From assembly GCA_030549335.1 (NCBI GenBank), contig CM060195.1, positions 49,509,975 through 49,573,974 on the forward strand: DNA of 64,000 bases, in the 5' to 3' direction. Positions 13,101-23,356 of this stretch are shown here, piece by piece (positions within the stretch are counted from its first letter, which is position 1; each line of letters starts with the position of its first letter). Made by a program: the position numbers and the translations under genes. Source of the DNA: Pontederia crassipes. Its lineage: Eukaryota; Streptophyta; Magnoliopsida; Commelinales; Pontederiaceae. A model generated the notes under the pieces. The model made no database searches, had not been told where the DNA came from, and was given only the letters and a program-made list of their open reading frames with translations.

Positions 13101-13146
13101 CCTCGTCGCCGCCGCCGCGATCGATCGCGATCCTCAGCGGCGCCAT
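10103..13146 (-). CDS. VTT/SNARE-associated Golgi-type membrane protein, 4 exons, 278 aa
   Basis: An integral membrane protein of the DedA/TVP38/VTT group; plant members act in the early secretory pathway, but the exact activity of this subgroup is not settled. Exons on the minus strand: 13146-12884, 12016-11746, 11573-11403, 10234-10103, all GT-AG and in frame. Residues 44-64 form a first membrane helix ending in YLTMP. Exon 2 carries FMIPGTIFLSLLAGALFG and then SGASSCYFLSKMIGRP, the family's conserved VTT core. Exon 3 carries LLNYMLFLRITPSLPNTFIN. The last exon ends in a basic tail, KRKR. The order of segments agrees with the Arabidopsis At1g71940-type proteins as I recall them. The ATG at 13146 is the first in frame within the GC-rich first exon. 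Intron 3 contains a complete SINE. Tail-to-tail with the sphingosine-phosphate lyase. Confidence 0.92.
10509..10686 (+). mobile_element. Au-like SINE, full-length copy in VTT-protein intron 3
   Basis: A complete copy from the ctccgcctatgttttatagc head to the TTG tail. A perfect 18-bp target duplication, tgttgggttttcatatta, lies at 10491-10508 and 10687-10704. It is antisense to the host gene. Confidence 0.9.
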
Positions 13147-16100
13147 CACGGGGAGATCAGGATCGCAGCAGCAGCTCGGTTCGATCTAAGCCTCATGACA
13201 TGGAGATTGCATCGCCGTCGCAGCAGGTGCACCGAATGGGGATCAAATTGCTCGATTGGAAGCGAATCGAAACCTCAATAAAACGATTGGAGAGTTGGTA
13301 AGTTGTGGGTTTTGGTGTGCGCAATGGACGGCGGTGCCGGGGAAGGAGAAGCCCCGTTCTCGTATTCAAGAAAAATGAAATAATAATTATTTTTTTTTCT
13401 TTTGCAACGTCTAAATTTGGCCAGTAGTTATTACTTGGGAATTTGGATAATAATATTATGAAAAATACTAAAAGCATATTCGTCCGGCTTCGAGAATAAT
13501 AAATAGGAACGACCGAGTGGACCTCCTTGTGTGTCTCTTTGTTCCTATTGATAAAATATCAAATTTATTTTTGAAAAGGGATTAGAAAAATAAGACTCTC
13601 GTTAACAAAAAAGAAAATACCTTTTACTTTCCGTCTTACACAAATATATTTTTATTTTTATTTTTTTGGGACCTTCTACTTTTTGTTATTTTTAAATGGC
13701 GATAGTATTTTAGTCTATAATTTGACGAAAATTACAGTGTTTATATTTTAATATCATTATTCCTATTTGTATTTTTTTAATAATATGCCTGAACATAATT
13801 TAGATAAAACTATATATATAATAAAAATATAATGATATTTAATAATAAGGACTAAATATTAAACAAAAGTGAAGTATACGTAATTTAAAATTTTATTTTA
13901 TTTAGGAGGCTCCACCTTTTTATTTAACCTTGAATATATATATTACATATAAATAAAATATTAGTAAAAATTATTTAATATAGACATTTTAATTTCATGT
14001 AGGAGGAGCCCATTTTTTTTAACCTTAGTGTTAATATAAAAAAGTTGGTTTGGGCAAATGTCCCCTCTAAATATGCATGGGTTTCATGTCCTGCATTTAA
14101 AATATGAAAAATATAAATTTTGTATCATCTTAATTAATAAAGTATATCTTCATTCTTTTTGGGTGATTTTAGAAATATATTGTCGGAGGTAACAAAGACT
14201 TTAACTTTTATGCCAAATCAGATTGAGTTTTTTATATTTTAATTATTGCTTATATATATATACTTAATTACACTTCAACAATCTTAATATCACTCCTTTA
14301 ATATTTATTTAATAATATAAAAATAATAAAAGAATGAAAAAAATCTCATTTCAAATTACTATAAAAATTAACTCCATAAATATCAAACTCCCTCCATCAC
14401 ATTTTATTGTCCCTGATTATTTTTTTAAGAAATCTTTTTTGTACTAATAAACATCTTTTATTTTACTTTGAGGTAGAGAATATATCATGTGTTTTCATAT
14501 CTGTAATATTAATCAAAATAACTTATGTTTTCGTCTATCAAATTTTTAATGTACCTAAAATTTATATTTTAATTACCAAATAACATCATATTATTTATCC
14601 TTTTTATATAGAGCAACTATTTGAAATATAATGACCCATGAAATTATGCTTACATTAAATCTTATCTGAAAATAATCAAAGAAAATAAAAAATAAAAATG
14701 GTGAATTATTTATAATCGGTTAAAGATTTATTTATCAGAAACATAAGTATAATAAAATATTCTTATCATTGGTCAAATAAAAAATTTGAGAAATAAAGGT
14801 AAATCATAAAATAATTAAATATAATGTAGGAGCATTATATCCTTTAGCTATTGAGCATAAAGGATTGCCATTAAGATTATAAGGACATTAAGTACATTTA
14901 AGTTAAACAATTTTGAGTTCATATATGATTAGAGAAAAATGCTCTTTCCAGCTGTTCACAACTTCACAACTCTTTAACTCTTTGTTTAAAGAACAATTAT
15001 TCCATGAATGAAAGTAGTTATTCTTCTACATTATAATTTTTTAAATTTTAGAGTAAAAAATAATTTTGTTCCAACTTAGTTTTTAGAGGAATAGTTTAAC
15101 TCCGAAAAGTGCACTACTCACCATTTTTTTTTTGCCAGCTTTTTTGATGGATAATAGTCTTGTTTGGCATAATAAAGAAGGGTCAGGGTTTAGGATTGAA
15201 CTAAGTAGGTGGTTCAATTGATAAATATATTGAACCTCAAGAGACTTTGAATTCAAATTTTAGAAGTGTCCCTCTTAGGAGAGAGAAGCAAACCCAATAC
15301 AATCTGTATTTTTGGAAGTATGATATTCTTCAATCAATATAAAGTAGCTCATTTTTTATTTAGCTCTGTAGAAGGTTGCAGATATTTGATTTGACATCTA
15401 GGACAGTTATAATTTCATTAGATGCACTTGAAAAATTGAAATTTATTTTATTCTTCTTTGTATATTTTTATATTAATGAATATTGGCATGCTTGGTAACA
15501 TTGAAAATAACACAGTTTTGTAAGATTATAGAACTTTTACTTATTGTATCTTGGACAAATCAAGTTTTAGGGGGCACTAGATATATGATAACATATAAAG
15601 ATTATTAATTATTTAATTTAGAAAAATGAAGGGCCAATCAATTAGATAGAACTTGGACAAAATAAATTATCATTAATTTTTTATTAATGTAAATGATCAG
15701 GTAACTGGTAATCTAGATTATTGAAAAATATGGAGATATATTTTATTTTCGATTTTGACAAAATTTTGTTTCCAAATTACTCTCATATTTCTTTATTTCA
15801 TATAAAAAAACATCATTTAATTTTGTCTTCTCAATTTTTTATATCGCGTGATTTTTAATTATGCTTTATTTATATTTCCCTTTTCTGTATTCTTCTTTTT
15901 CATCTACAATAACATGTGATTAAAATTCTAAATAACTTTTGAATGTATTTTGCAGTTTTTTTTTCCTTCTTGTAAATTATCATTTTCATTGACGGTACTT
16001 ACCAGATTCAAATATATAACCAGAATGCTGCAATGTACATTTTCCGTGCCATCCTCCATTGTTAACCAACCACATAATCGTGTTCAGATATATTATCAAT

Positions 16101-16908
16101 TTATCAATTGATCAATTAGAAGTCAAAATAAAGACTTACTGATTATTAAAGAACCAACTGATCATTAAATCCTCGATGATATTTAGTGATGATCATGAAC
16201 AGGTTAACTGTGATAGCAGCTTGTGCACGTACACTACAAATGACATGAAACTGGTAAAGAGAGGAATAAGACGTATCCCTGATTAATCCGGAGACGCATA
16301 ATAACTACTTCAGGTAAATACCTAACTAAATATCAGAATTTTTGTTTCTCCAATCATCAAAGTTTACTTAGTTAACCAAGGTTGTAAAATATGCATGCAC
16401 TAGGAACACAAGCATCAGCAGCAGCCGCCATCAGTTCCGCTGTAACAATACCTCCATGTTCGTGAGACTCGTCTTATTGTTCGCCTCCATTGCCTCTTGA
16501 TACACGCTAAAGTAACATTAATATGCAGCAAACGAAGAAAAAATAAGAACAAAATCGCATGCAAGAACGGGGTACTTTAACGTACATGATCACAGCAAGA
16601 ACGGGAGTCCTCGGCGCCCGTCGTGATCTGGTAATAGCGACAACGTCGTCCTCGCGATCGTCCCAAAAGCCTCCGAATCCACAGCTGAAGCTTCGATTGC
16701 AAAGATACCTTCCTCATCTAACACAATTCGATTCATGCCTCACGAGATATAAAAGCAAAAAAAAAAAAAACTACACTTTTTGGACCTCCCCTCGCTGCTG
16801 CTACGTTGCATGCATGGCTGACAACTTGCATACCTACGCCTTAGAAGAGGAGGGAGAGGCAGCAAGAATGCATTGCATGCATGCATGGCCTACGCCATGA
16901 GTTGGGCT
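13147..16908. other. AT-rich spacer with no gene recognised
   Basis: The first few hundred bases are the likely promoter and 5' leader of the VTT-protein gene. Beyond about 13500 the sequence is strongly AT-rich with dense stops in all frames. The only structured piece I see is a possible degenerate SINE head near 15200, listed separately. Confidence 0.5.
15195..15365 (+). mobile_element. Possible degenerate tRNA-type SINE
   Basis: A stretch resembling a pol III A box, ggtggttcaattgataa, is followed about 30 bases later by a B-box-like tttgaattcaaattt, the spacing seen in tRNA-derived SINE heads. I could not find a clear tail or target duplication, so this is a weak call. Confidence 0.3.
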
Positions 16909-17226
16909 TTAGCTTACGCTGTGACGGCTGCACGCGAATGCCGCCTTCCACTTGCCCCAGTGCGCCTTCGCCACCTCCGCCCCGCGTCGCTGCGCGTGCG
17001 TCTGCTGAAGCTGCCGGGAGTAGGCGAGCAGCAGCTGCTTGCGGTCGTAGCCGAGCGACGACGGCCCAGGCTTTGGGCGCTCGGCGGGACGGCGACGCCG
17101 TTGGGCTCCCGGCGGTGGCTCTTCGTAGACCTTGACGGTCACCGTCCGCCTCTTCGAACGCCCTTCATCTTGTCGTTGGTGTCCTCCGTCCTGCTGTTTC
17201 TGCTTGCTTCCTTTACTGTCTTCCAT
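16909..17226 (-). CDS. Small intronless gene, 105-aa basic protein of unknown function
   Basis: An uninterrupted ORF from ATG at 17226 to TAA at 16909, in a sharply GC-rich island between AT-rich flanks. The protein is hydrophilic and basic: a lysine/glutamine-rich start, then KRRTVTVKVYEEPPP, an arginine-rich stretch, the motif YDRKQLLLAYSRQLQQ near residues 60-75, and HWGKWKAAF near the end. No signal peptide or membrane segment is seen. I do not recognise the family with confidence; the layout of a small basic protein with one amphipathic helix resembles several uncharacterised single-exon plant genes. A TATA box on the same strand at 17348-17343, about 120 bases before the ATG, supports real expression. 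An overlapping forward-strand ORF is treated as a shadow. Confidence 0.6.
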   Translation of the reverse strand: MEDSKGSKQKQQDGGHQRQDEGRSKRRTVTVKVYEEPPPGAQRRRRPAERPKPGPSSLGYDRKQLLLAYSRQLQQTHAQRRGAEVAKAHWGKWKAAFACSRHSVS

Positions 17227-17342
17227 GGCAGAGTAATGTTCATTACGTTGCAGTTCGATTCAAGTTTGGAATCGCCGTTGTTTATAGATTGATGAATGTG
17301 AAAAATTAGTGGTGAGAATTGAATCGAGATGGTCTTGGTTGC

Positions 17343-17348
17343 TTTATA
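17343..17348 (-). promoter_or_regulatory. TATA box of the small gene
   Basis: The minus strand reads TATAAA at 17348-17343, which would place the start of transcription near 17315 and give a leader of about 90 bases. Confidence 0.45.
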
Positions 17349-17574
17349 TGGAATGCAGTCTGGGTCTTGGCGACCGATTCGTAAGGCACTTGATTTGCAG
17401 CGTTGAGTCTGATCTGATTTTGTAGTAGAAATCCTCATTTCTGAAGACGCTCATTTCGATCATGCAAAAACACTTTATCCTCTGTCTGGTAACTAATTAA
17501 CAAAATAAAAAAACACATCAAACTCATGACAGAACTGATACCATAGAGATATATATATGTCCTTCAAAAACATA

Positions 17575-19154
17575 CACTACAAGAAAATCGCGATTTTCCA
17601 ACGGATAATTTCCGACGGTTCAAAATCCGTCGCAATTTGCGACGAATTTTTCGACGGTTCCATTTTCGACGGATTTTTCGACGGTTATGACCGTCGAAAA
17701 TAATTTATATTATTATTTAATTTTTCGACGATTAGGAACGTCGATATTTTCGATGGATATCCATCCGTCGTAATTTCCGACGACTTTTCCGACGATTATG
17801 ACCGTCGGAAATAAAAAAATTAAATTATGTATTTTTTATATTATTATTAAATGTTATTGACAGATTTTCCGACGATCACGACCGTCGAAAATAAAAAAAA
17901 TTAATTATATAATTTAGTATATTATTATTTAATTTTTCGACGATTAGGACCGTCGATATTTCCGACGGATATCCATCCGTCGCAAAATCCGCCGCAATTT
18001 CCGAAGGTCGTAACCGTCGGTAAATGTATAATAATATCATATAAAGAGTATTTTATTAATATAACTAGCGACGGTCGAAACCGTCGCAATTACCGACGGT
18101 CAAAACCGTCGGTGACGATTACCGACGGTTTGAACCGTCGGTAAAATAAAAAATAAATATTATATATAACTAAATACATTTTCGACGGTCACAATCGTCG
18201 ATAATTATAAAAATATTTAATATTTACGTTTTTTACGGCCGAAATCGTCGGTAATTAAAATTTCGTTATCCCGCTTTTTTTCTCTTTTCCCGCTTTCTTT
18301 CCACTTTTTCCCTTTATATATATTCATCATCCCTCTTCTCTCTCTCCCTCCTCCCTCCACTCCTCTCTCTCTCCCTCCTCTCCTCTCTCTCTCCCGGCCG
18401 CGAGCACCCCCTCCCGCCCGTCGGACGCCGGCGACCATCCCACGCCGGACGTCAAAGACCCTCCCACGCCGGACGCCGGCGACCCTCTCCCGCGTCGGCG
18501 TATCTCTCTCTTCCGCTCCGCGCCGGCGTCTCTCTCTCTGCTGTCGGCCGACCGAAGGCCGAATCCGGCCGTGGCCGTTCGGATCCGGCCTCCAGCGGCT
18601 GGATCGGCCGCCAGGCGGCCGGTTCCGGCCTCCAGCGGTCGGATCCGGCCGCTAATTTTTTTTATATTTAAAAAATTATTTGCGACGGTTGTGACCGTCT
18701 AAAGATCGACGGTTGCGACGTCCGTTAAAAAGTTGCGACGGCTTGAACCGTCGGCCTTTTTCGGCGGTTGCAACCGTCAGAAATATCGACGGTTCGAACC
18801 GCCGGCCTTTTCCGGCGGTTGCAACAGTCGAAAATATCGACGGTTCGAACCGCCTGGTACTTTTCCGGCGGTTGCAACCGTCGAAAATATCGACGGTTCG
18901 AACCGCCGGGGACTTTTCCGACGGTTGCAACCGTCGAAAATTTTCGACGGGTCGAACCGCCGGGGACTTTTCCGACGGCCAGAACCGTCGATATTTTCGA
19001 CGGATTTTTTGAACCATCGCAAATCCGTTTGCGACGAGCATTTTTTTGACGGATCGATTCCGACTGAAAAACCGTCGATAATTGCGTTACCGACGATTTT
19101 CGGGCTGATTACCGACGGTTCGAACCGTCGGTAATCCGCATTTTTCTAGTAGTG
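17575..19154. mobile_element. Non-autonomous CACTA (En/Spm-type) element, 1580 bp
   Basis: It starts CACTACAAGAAAA and its other end reads CACTACTAGAAAAA on the opposite strand, the classic plant CACTA termini. A 3-bp target duplication, ata, lies at 17572-17574 and 19155-19157. Both arms are packed with subterminal repeats built on CGACGGTT and its inverse AACCGTCG, often paired as short hairpins; such repeats bind the CACTA transposase TNPA in the maize system. No transposase ORF is present. Open frames inside the right arm are by-products of the repeat. The core, about 18250-18660, differs sharply in composition and is described separately. Confidence 0.9.
18281..18660 (+). other. GC/CT-rich core of the CACTA element, possibly captured host DNA
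   Basis: The core reads like a plant gene start: a tatatata stretch near 18316, a CT-rich leader at about 18325-18393, then a GC-rich block with repeated ccggcgacc and ggatccggcc motifs. It lacks the CGACGGTT repeats that fill both arms. No ORF of known type is recognised, so capture of a host 5' region is an inference from composition only. Confidence 0.35.
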
Positions 19155-19329
19155 ATAAAAAAGAAGGGTCATCCCAGCAAGTTTAGATGATCATATATGT
19201 TAGCAGGATCAGTCCATATGGAAGATAGTCGATCCAAGTGTTAACCATTTCATAAATAAAAAATGATTTTTTTTAAGTTTCAAAATCATCATTATTGAAA
19301 CAATCGGTCATAACTTGATTCATCTGTCA

Positions 19330-19770
19330 TAGACTTTTATTCCTAAGAAATCTGATCCCTAAGGAATATCTGAAATGCTCATTAATTTTCTCTGCACTAT
19401 CATGTGCAGAGCCATTGCCAAAATTTTTGCAAACAGATTAAAACCAATGCTCCATGACATGATTGACAGTTCACAATTAGTCTTTGTGCCCAACCAACAC
19501 ATTCTGTATAACATTTTCCTTGTCCAAGAGCTGATCAATTCTATGACTAAGGGAAGGAAAAAATATCAATCCTAAAACCTGATATGGAGAAATCATTTGA
19601 TAGAGTATCATGAGAGATAATCATTAAGGCTATAACCATCATGAATTATTCAGCTGAATTCATCTTTTGGATTAAATGTTGTATGCAATTTCCTAAGTTC
19701 ATCTGCACGCGTGTCTTTGACTATTACTGAACTTATTGTAAATGTTAAATGGGAGATTGATAAATTGTCT
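19330..19770 (+). pseudogene. LINE reverse transcriptase remnant, 5' part
   Basis: Translation gives IPKKSDP, a stop, then LCTIMCRAIAKIFANRLKP and SSQLVFVPNQHI, the conserved start of plant L1-type reverse transcriptase. Stops and loss of the catalytic YXDD region show it is dead. It is cut at 19770 by the element at 19779-20656. Confidence 0.8.
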
Positions 19771-19778
19771 TTATTTTT

Positions 19779-20656
19779 GGGTGTCCTTAATGTCACTCCT
19801 CAAATCCTTAATGACACTCCAAACCCACCATTCTACCCTTCATTTCATTTTACGTTATTTATTATTCTCTCTCTCATAGTCTCCTAAATTTTCACTCAAT
19901 CGTGCTTATTAAATAATCTCACACTCATTAACTCTCTACCATCTCTTTCTTCATGCTATTGGTTCATGCAATTAATTATTTGTTTATTAATGGTATAACT
20001 TAGATTATTGTACAAACATATTAATTTAATTAATATATAAATTACAAAAATATTAAACATATAATATTATTTTATGAATATATAAAATAAAGTGGAAATA
20101 GGAAGAGAAAAAATATTATTAGTTTAATCGTTTCTCAAAATAATTAGTCCATTGTTTTTTTTATTTTTTGTTAAGAAAATACTAATTATCAAGTTGATTC
20201 AAACATCTTTAATTAGTATGTTAGATCCAATCTAATTTGTCGCCGTGTCTTAAAAATATTTATTTAACTACAAATAATTGATGGAACAAATTGCTTTAAA
20301 AAACACATTATTAGTTTATTAACAAAAATAAAATAAAAAGCAAAGTACGCACTTCATAAACTTAATAATCTTAAGAAATAAATATTTTTTATTTTTTTAT
20401 TTAATCTTATTGTGATTTTCATATTAATTAAATTAATATATTTGCTCAATAATTTAATTTATATCACTAATTAAATAACTAATAGTATTAGGAGAAAGAA
20501 TAGATAAAGTGTGTGTGATGATCAAAAAAGAAAAGTTGAGTGAAAGTTGAGGAGTCTCTTAGAGAGAGAATAATAAATAAAGTAAAATGAAATGAATGGT
20601 GGAATGGTGAGTTTGGAGTGGCATTAAGAATTTGATGAGTGGCATTAAAGGCACCC
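19779..20656. mobile_element. Long-TIR MITE-like element inserted in a LINE remnant, 878 bp
   Basis: It begins gggtgtccttaatgtcactc and its end, read on the other strand, is gggtgcctttaatgccactc. The inverted similarity runs about 160 bases into each side. An exact 8-bp target duplication, ttattttt, is at 19771-19778 and 20657-20664. There is no ORF. Eight bases fits hAT elements; the long inverted repeats with G/C ends fit MULEs, so the superfamily is left open. Confidence 0.8.
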
Positions 20657-20679
20657 TTATTTTTTATCCCTCATTAATT

Positions 20680-21780
20680 TCAATAATTCTTGATGTTTAT
20701 TTGTCTGCTTGATTTTATGATAGTACGTGGATCTAGGTTCTTGATTCTTCCGAACTTCTCAAAGGTAAATCGGTTTACAATTTCATTAGTGGGCCCCCAT
20801 GATACCGACACCTTGTTTGATGGAAAAGGATATGACTCATAAAGGTTCCCATAAAATACAAAACTTCTTGTGGAACCTCTAGATTTAATCCTATTCCTAC
20901 TGGAGATATGTTAGTTAGATTTAATCCTATTATAAATTCCTCATGTTCTCTCAGTAGTTCTGCCTAGGAATTCATAAAACACCTATTTCTTTTTTAATAC
21001 CCCTTTGCTATCCAACTGGGGAACACTCTTCAAGCCAAAACTAGACTTTACTTTCTCTTATATGCATCTTTGGGCAAATGAGGACTGGATAATGGAAGGC
21101 GAGATACTTACTTCTTCCTCCTCTTGTGATAGAATTTTTACCCTTTTGGCTCTATGTTTATGGGGGATTTGGAGAGCTAGAAATTACGCCCATTTTCATT
21201 CCAGCCAGGCAACTGCGACTGTTGTATGAGAAAGAGTTATGACTAACTATCATGAAATACATACTTAGCACAAGCCTAAGAGAACTCCCCCATCGAAACA
21301 AAACTTGTGTTGATGGGAGCCCCCATGCGACCCCTGGTACAAACTGAACATCGATGGTTCATTTGTCTAGGGCAGCATGGGGGTGTTATTCTAAGATGAT
21401 CTACTAATGCCACTTTTGTTTTTTGCAGGATCACTTTCAAGGCGATTTTGTTCAGCATCGGAGACCGAAGTTTTTGCAATGCTAGAGGGTCTTCGTCGCT
21501 ACGCCTCTAAGGGATTTGGGAACATTATGGTGGAATCTGATTCTATCAAGCTAATCTCCTTCATCTCCCAAAATCACACTTCACCTTCACGTATCAGAAC
21601 GATTGTGGAAAACATTAGAAGCATTGTTTCTATTGTTGAAAACTTTACTTATCTACATGTAAGCAAAAACGTTAATTCGATATCGCAATTTTTGGCCGAC
21701 TTTGCCTGCATGATGATTACTTTAGAGAAGAATATTCTGACCTTCCTTATGGGATTCTTATCAAATCAATATATAATATC
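20680..21780 (+). pseudogene. LINE remnant, zinc-binding and RNase H-like part
   Basis: This continues the LINE on the far side of the inserted element. Around 20840-21200 frames read like the zinc-binding RVT tail, with VPIKYKTS, PIPTGDMLVRF and LCLWGIWRARNYAHF. From 21340 to 21770 they read like the RNase H-like domain, with KLNIDGSF, SASETEVFAMLEGLRRYAS and NIMVESDSIKL. Several stops and shifts interrupt it. The second half of the reverse transcriptase is missing. Confidence 0.75.
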
Positions 21781-21784
21781 TTTT

Positions 21785-22957
21785 GTTTTTTTTAAAAAAA
21801 CTTGTTGCAAAAGAAAAAAAATTCACAAGCAGGTAAAATAGCATCCATTCGATTCTTTTTCATTTAATCTAAATATATATATATTAAATATAATTTATTT
21901 AAAATATAACTTATTATATTTAAATATATTTTATAATATTTTTAATATTTGTAATTTATACTATTTTTATTAATTAATAAATTTACATTGTATATTTATA
22001 AATTCTATTTTTTATTTAGACATTACTATATTTTAATTTATTATATTTACTTTTTTATATTATATCAACTTTTTAATTTCTCATCGTTATATTTCACTTC
22101 ATTTAAACACATCTGAATTAATTTGTCAATAAAACTACGATCCAAATGTAGCCATAAAAAAGCATAATTACAAATAGATCAATATTTTGTTTTAAATTAT
22201 GAATGAATAGTTGATTTGATATTTTTTTAATTTAAATAATTTTGATGGGTAAAGCTAAAAGTACGGTTGATTTTATTTTATAAATGATTTACACTAGTGG
22301 ATGTCCTAAGGAAATATGAAAACTAAAAAGATTATATATATATATTTATTTAAATAGATAAAGATTAATGAATTGAATAAAAAGATAATGATAATTATTT
22401 TTTAAACCTTCATTAAATAAAATATGTAATATCAAATTATAGATCTTATTTTTAATAATCATGATATAGTAAATATTTACTTTGATTAGTTTAGTATTTT
22501 AATTAACTCATCTGAACAGGCTACTATTTTAATTAACAAATGCGGACTTAATTGATATTATTATCATAAAACTATAGAAGAGTTAATTAATTTATTTTAG
22601 TTCATAACATATTAATTGTAAATAAGTAATGAATTATACATTTGAGTTAATTAATAAATAAACAATAAAAGTCTAAACTTTAAATAAATTATTGAGATTA
22701 AAAGAATGAAAAATTAGTGAGAGATAGAGAAGTGACTAAAAAAAACACGGCAAAAAAATGTAAGAGAGATAGGGAAGAGAGTGAGAGAAATTAAGGCACA
22801 TAAAAATCTCCTTTTAAGAATGTTCGATTATATGAAAACGATAAAATTGAACGGTTCCAATTCCAACCATTAGATTCTAATTTTGGATTATCCAAATAGT
22901 TCTTCAAACATCAATAAATCGATCAAATCCAGGCTCCAGTTCGAGCGTGATTGATCC
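21785..22957. other. AT-rich spacer
   Basis: Very AT-rich with stops in all frames; I see no gene or clear element. Confidence 0.5.
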
Positions 22958-23029
22958 AAATATCAAGCAAAGACTCAAGGGTCAAGATGATGCTTGGAAA
23001 ATATCAAGCAAAGACTCAAGGGTCAAGAT
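22958..23029. repeat. 31-bp tandem duplication, 41-bp period
   Basis: A 31-bp unit, beginning aaatatcaagcaaag and ending gggtcaagat, occurs exactly at 22958-22988 and 22999-23029 with a 10-bp spacer. Confidence 0.95.
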
Positions 23030-23080
23030 TTTGTGTCAGGACATTTCTGGTTTATTAATCAATAGAAGATAAGCATTTTC

Positions 23081-23339
23081 ACCGATAAGGAATGGGTGGA
23101 GAGATAAGCAACTTATCCTCACTTAAGTAATGTTTAGAGTTCGAATCGAATGCAGAAAATTCTTGTTGGGAGCCTCACCTGCCAGTGCCAGGTACATGAC
23201 GTAGGGCGATCAATTGGATTAGTTGGACTCGATGGTGGGCCGGCCTTCAACTTGTGGACAATGCGCACAATCGTTAGCGCTGCGCAGGTTGAGTCGTGGG
23301 TACCACTTTCCAAATATCGGAGATTGGCAAAAACAAAAA
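23081..23339 (+). mobile_element. tRNA-derived SINE-like retroposon, 259 bp
   Basis: It is bracketed by an exact 17-bp direct repeat, agaagataagcattttc, at 23064-23080 and 23340-23356, and ends in an A-rich tail, caaaaacaaaaa. A pol III B box, gttcgaatcga, lies at 23139-23149, preceded by an anticodon-arm-like acttatcctcacttaagt. The body is clearly GC-richer than its surroundings. It is unrelated to the Au-like SINEs elsewhere in the window. Confidence 0.75.
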
Positions 23340-23356
23340 AGAAGATAAGCATTTTC

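Noticed and set aside
12769-13281. 170-codon plus-strand frame across the first exon of the VTT-protein gene
   Set aside because: Antisense shadow of a GC-rich first exon; the minus strand has the family motifs and correct splice sites.
13903-14030. Two taggagg(c/a)(t/g) ... cc ... ttttta(a)cctt segments as a repeat
   Set aside because: The similarity is short and mostly AT-rich; it could be chance.
18676-19134. Several overlapping open frames with repeated RRFEPS or SNRRP peptides
   Set aside because: They are translations of the CACTA subterminal repeat in both strands and all frames, not proteins.
17575-19154. A CRISPR-like array of regular repeats
   Set aside because: The units are short, irregularly spaced and inverted, lie within CACTA termini and a target duplication, and the DNA is from a plant nucleus.
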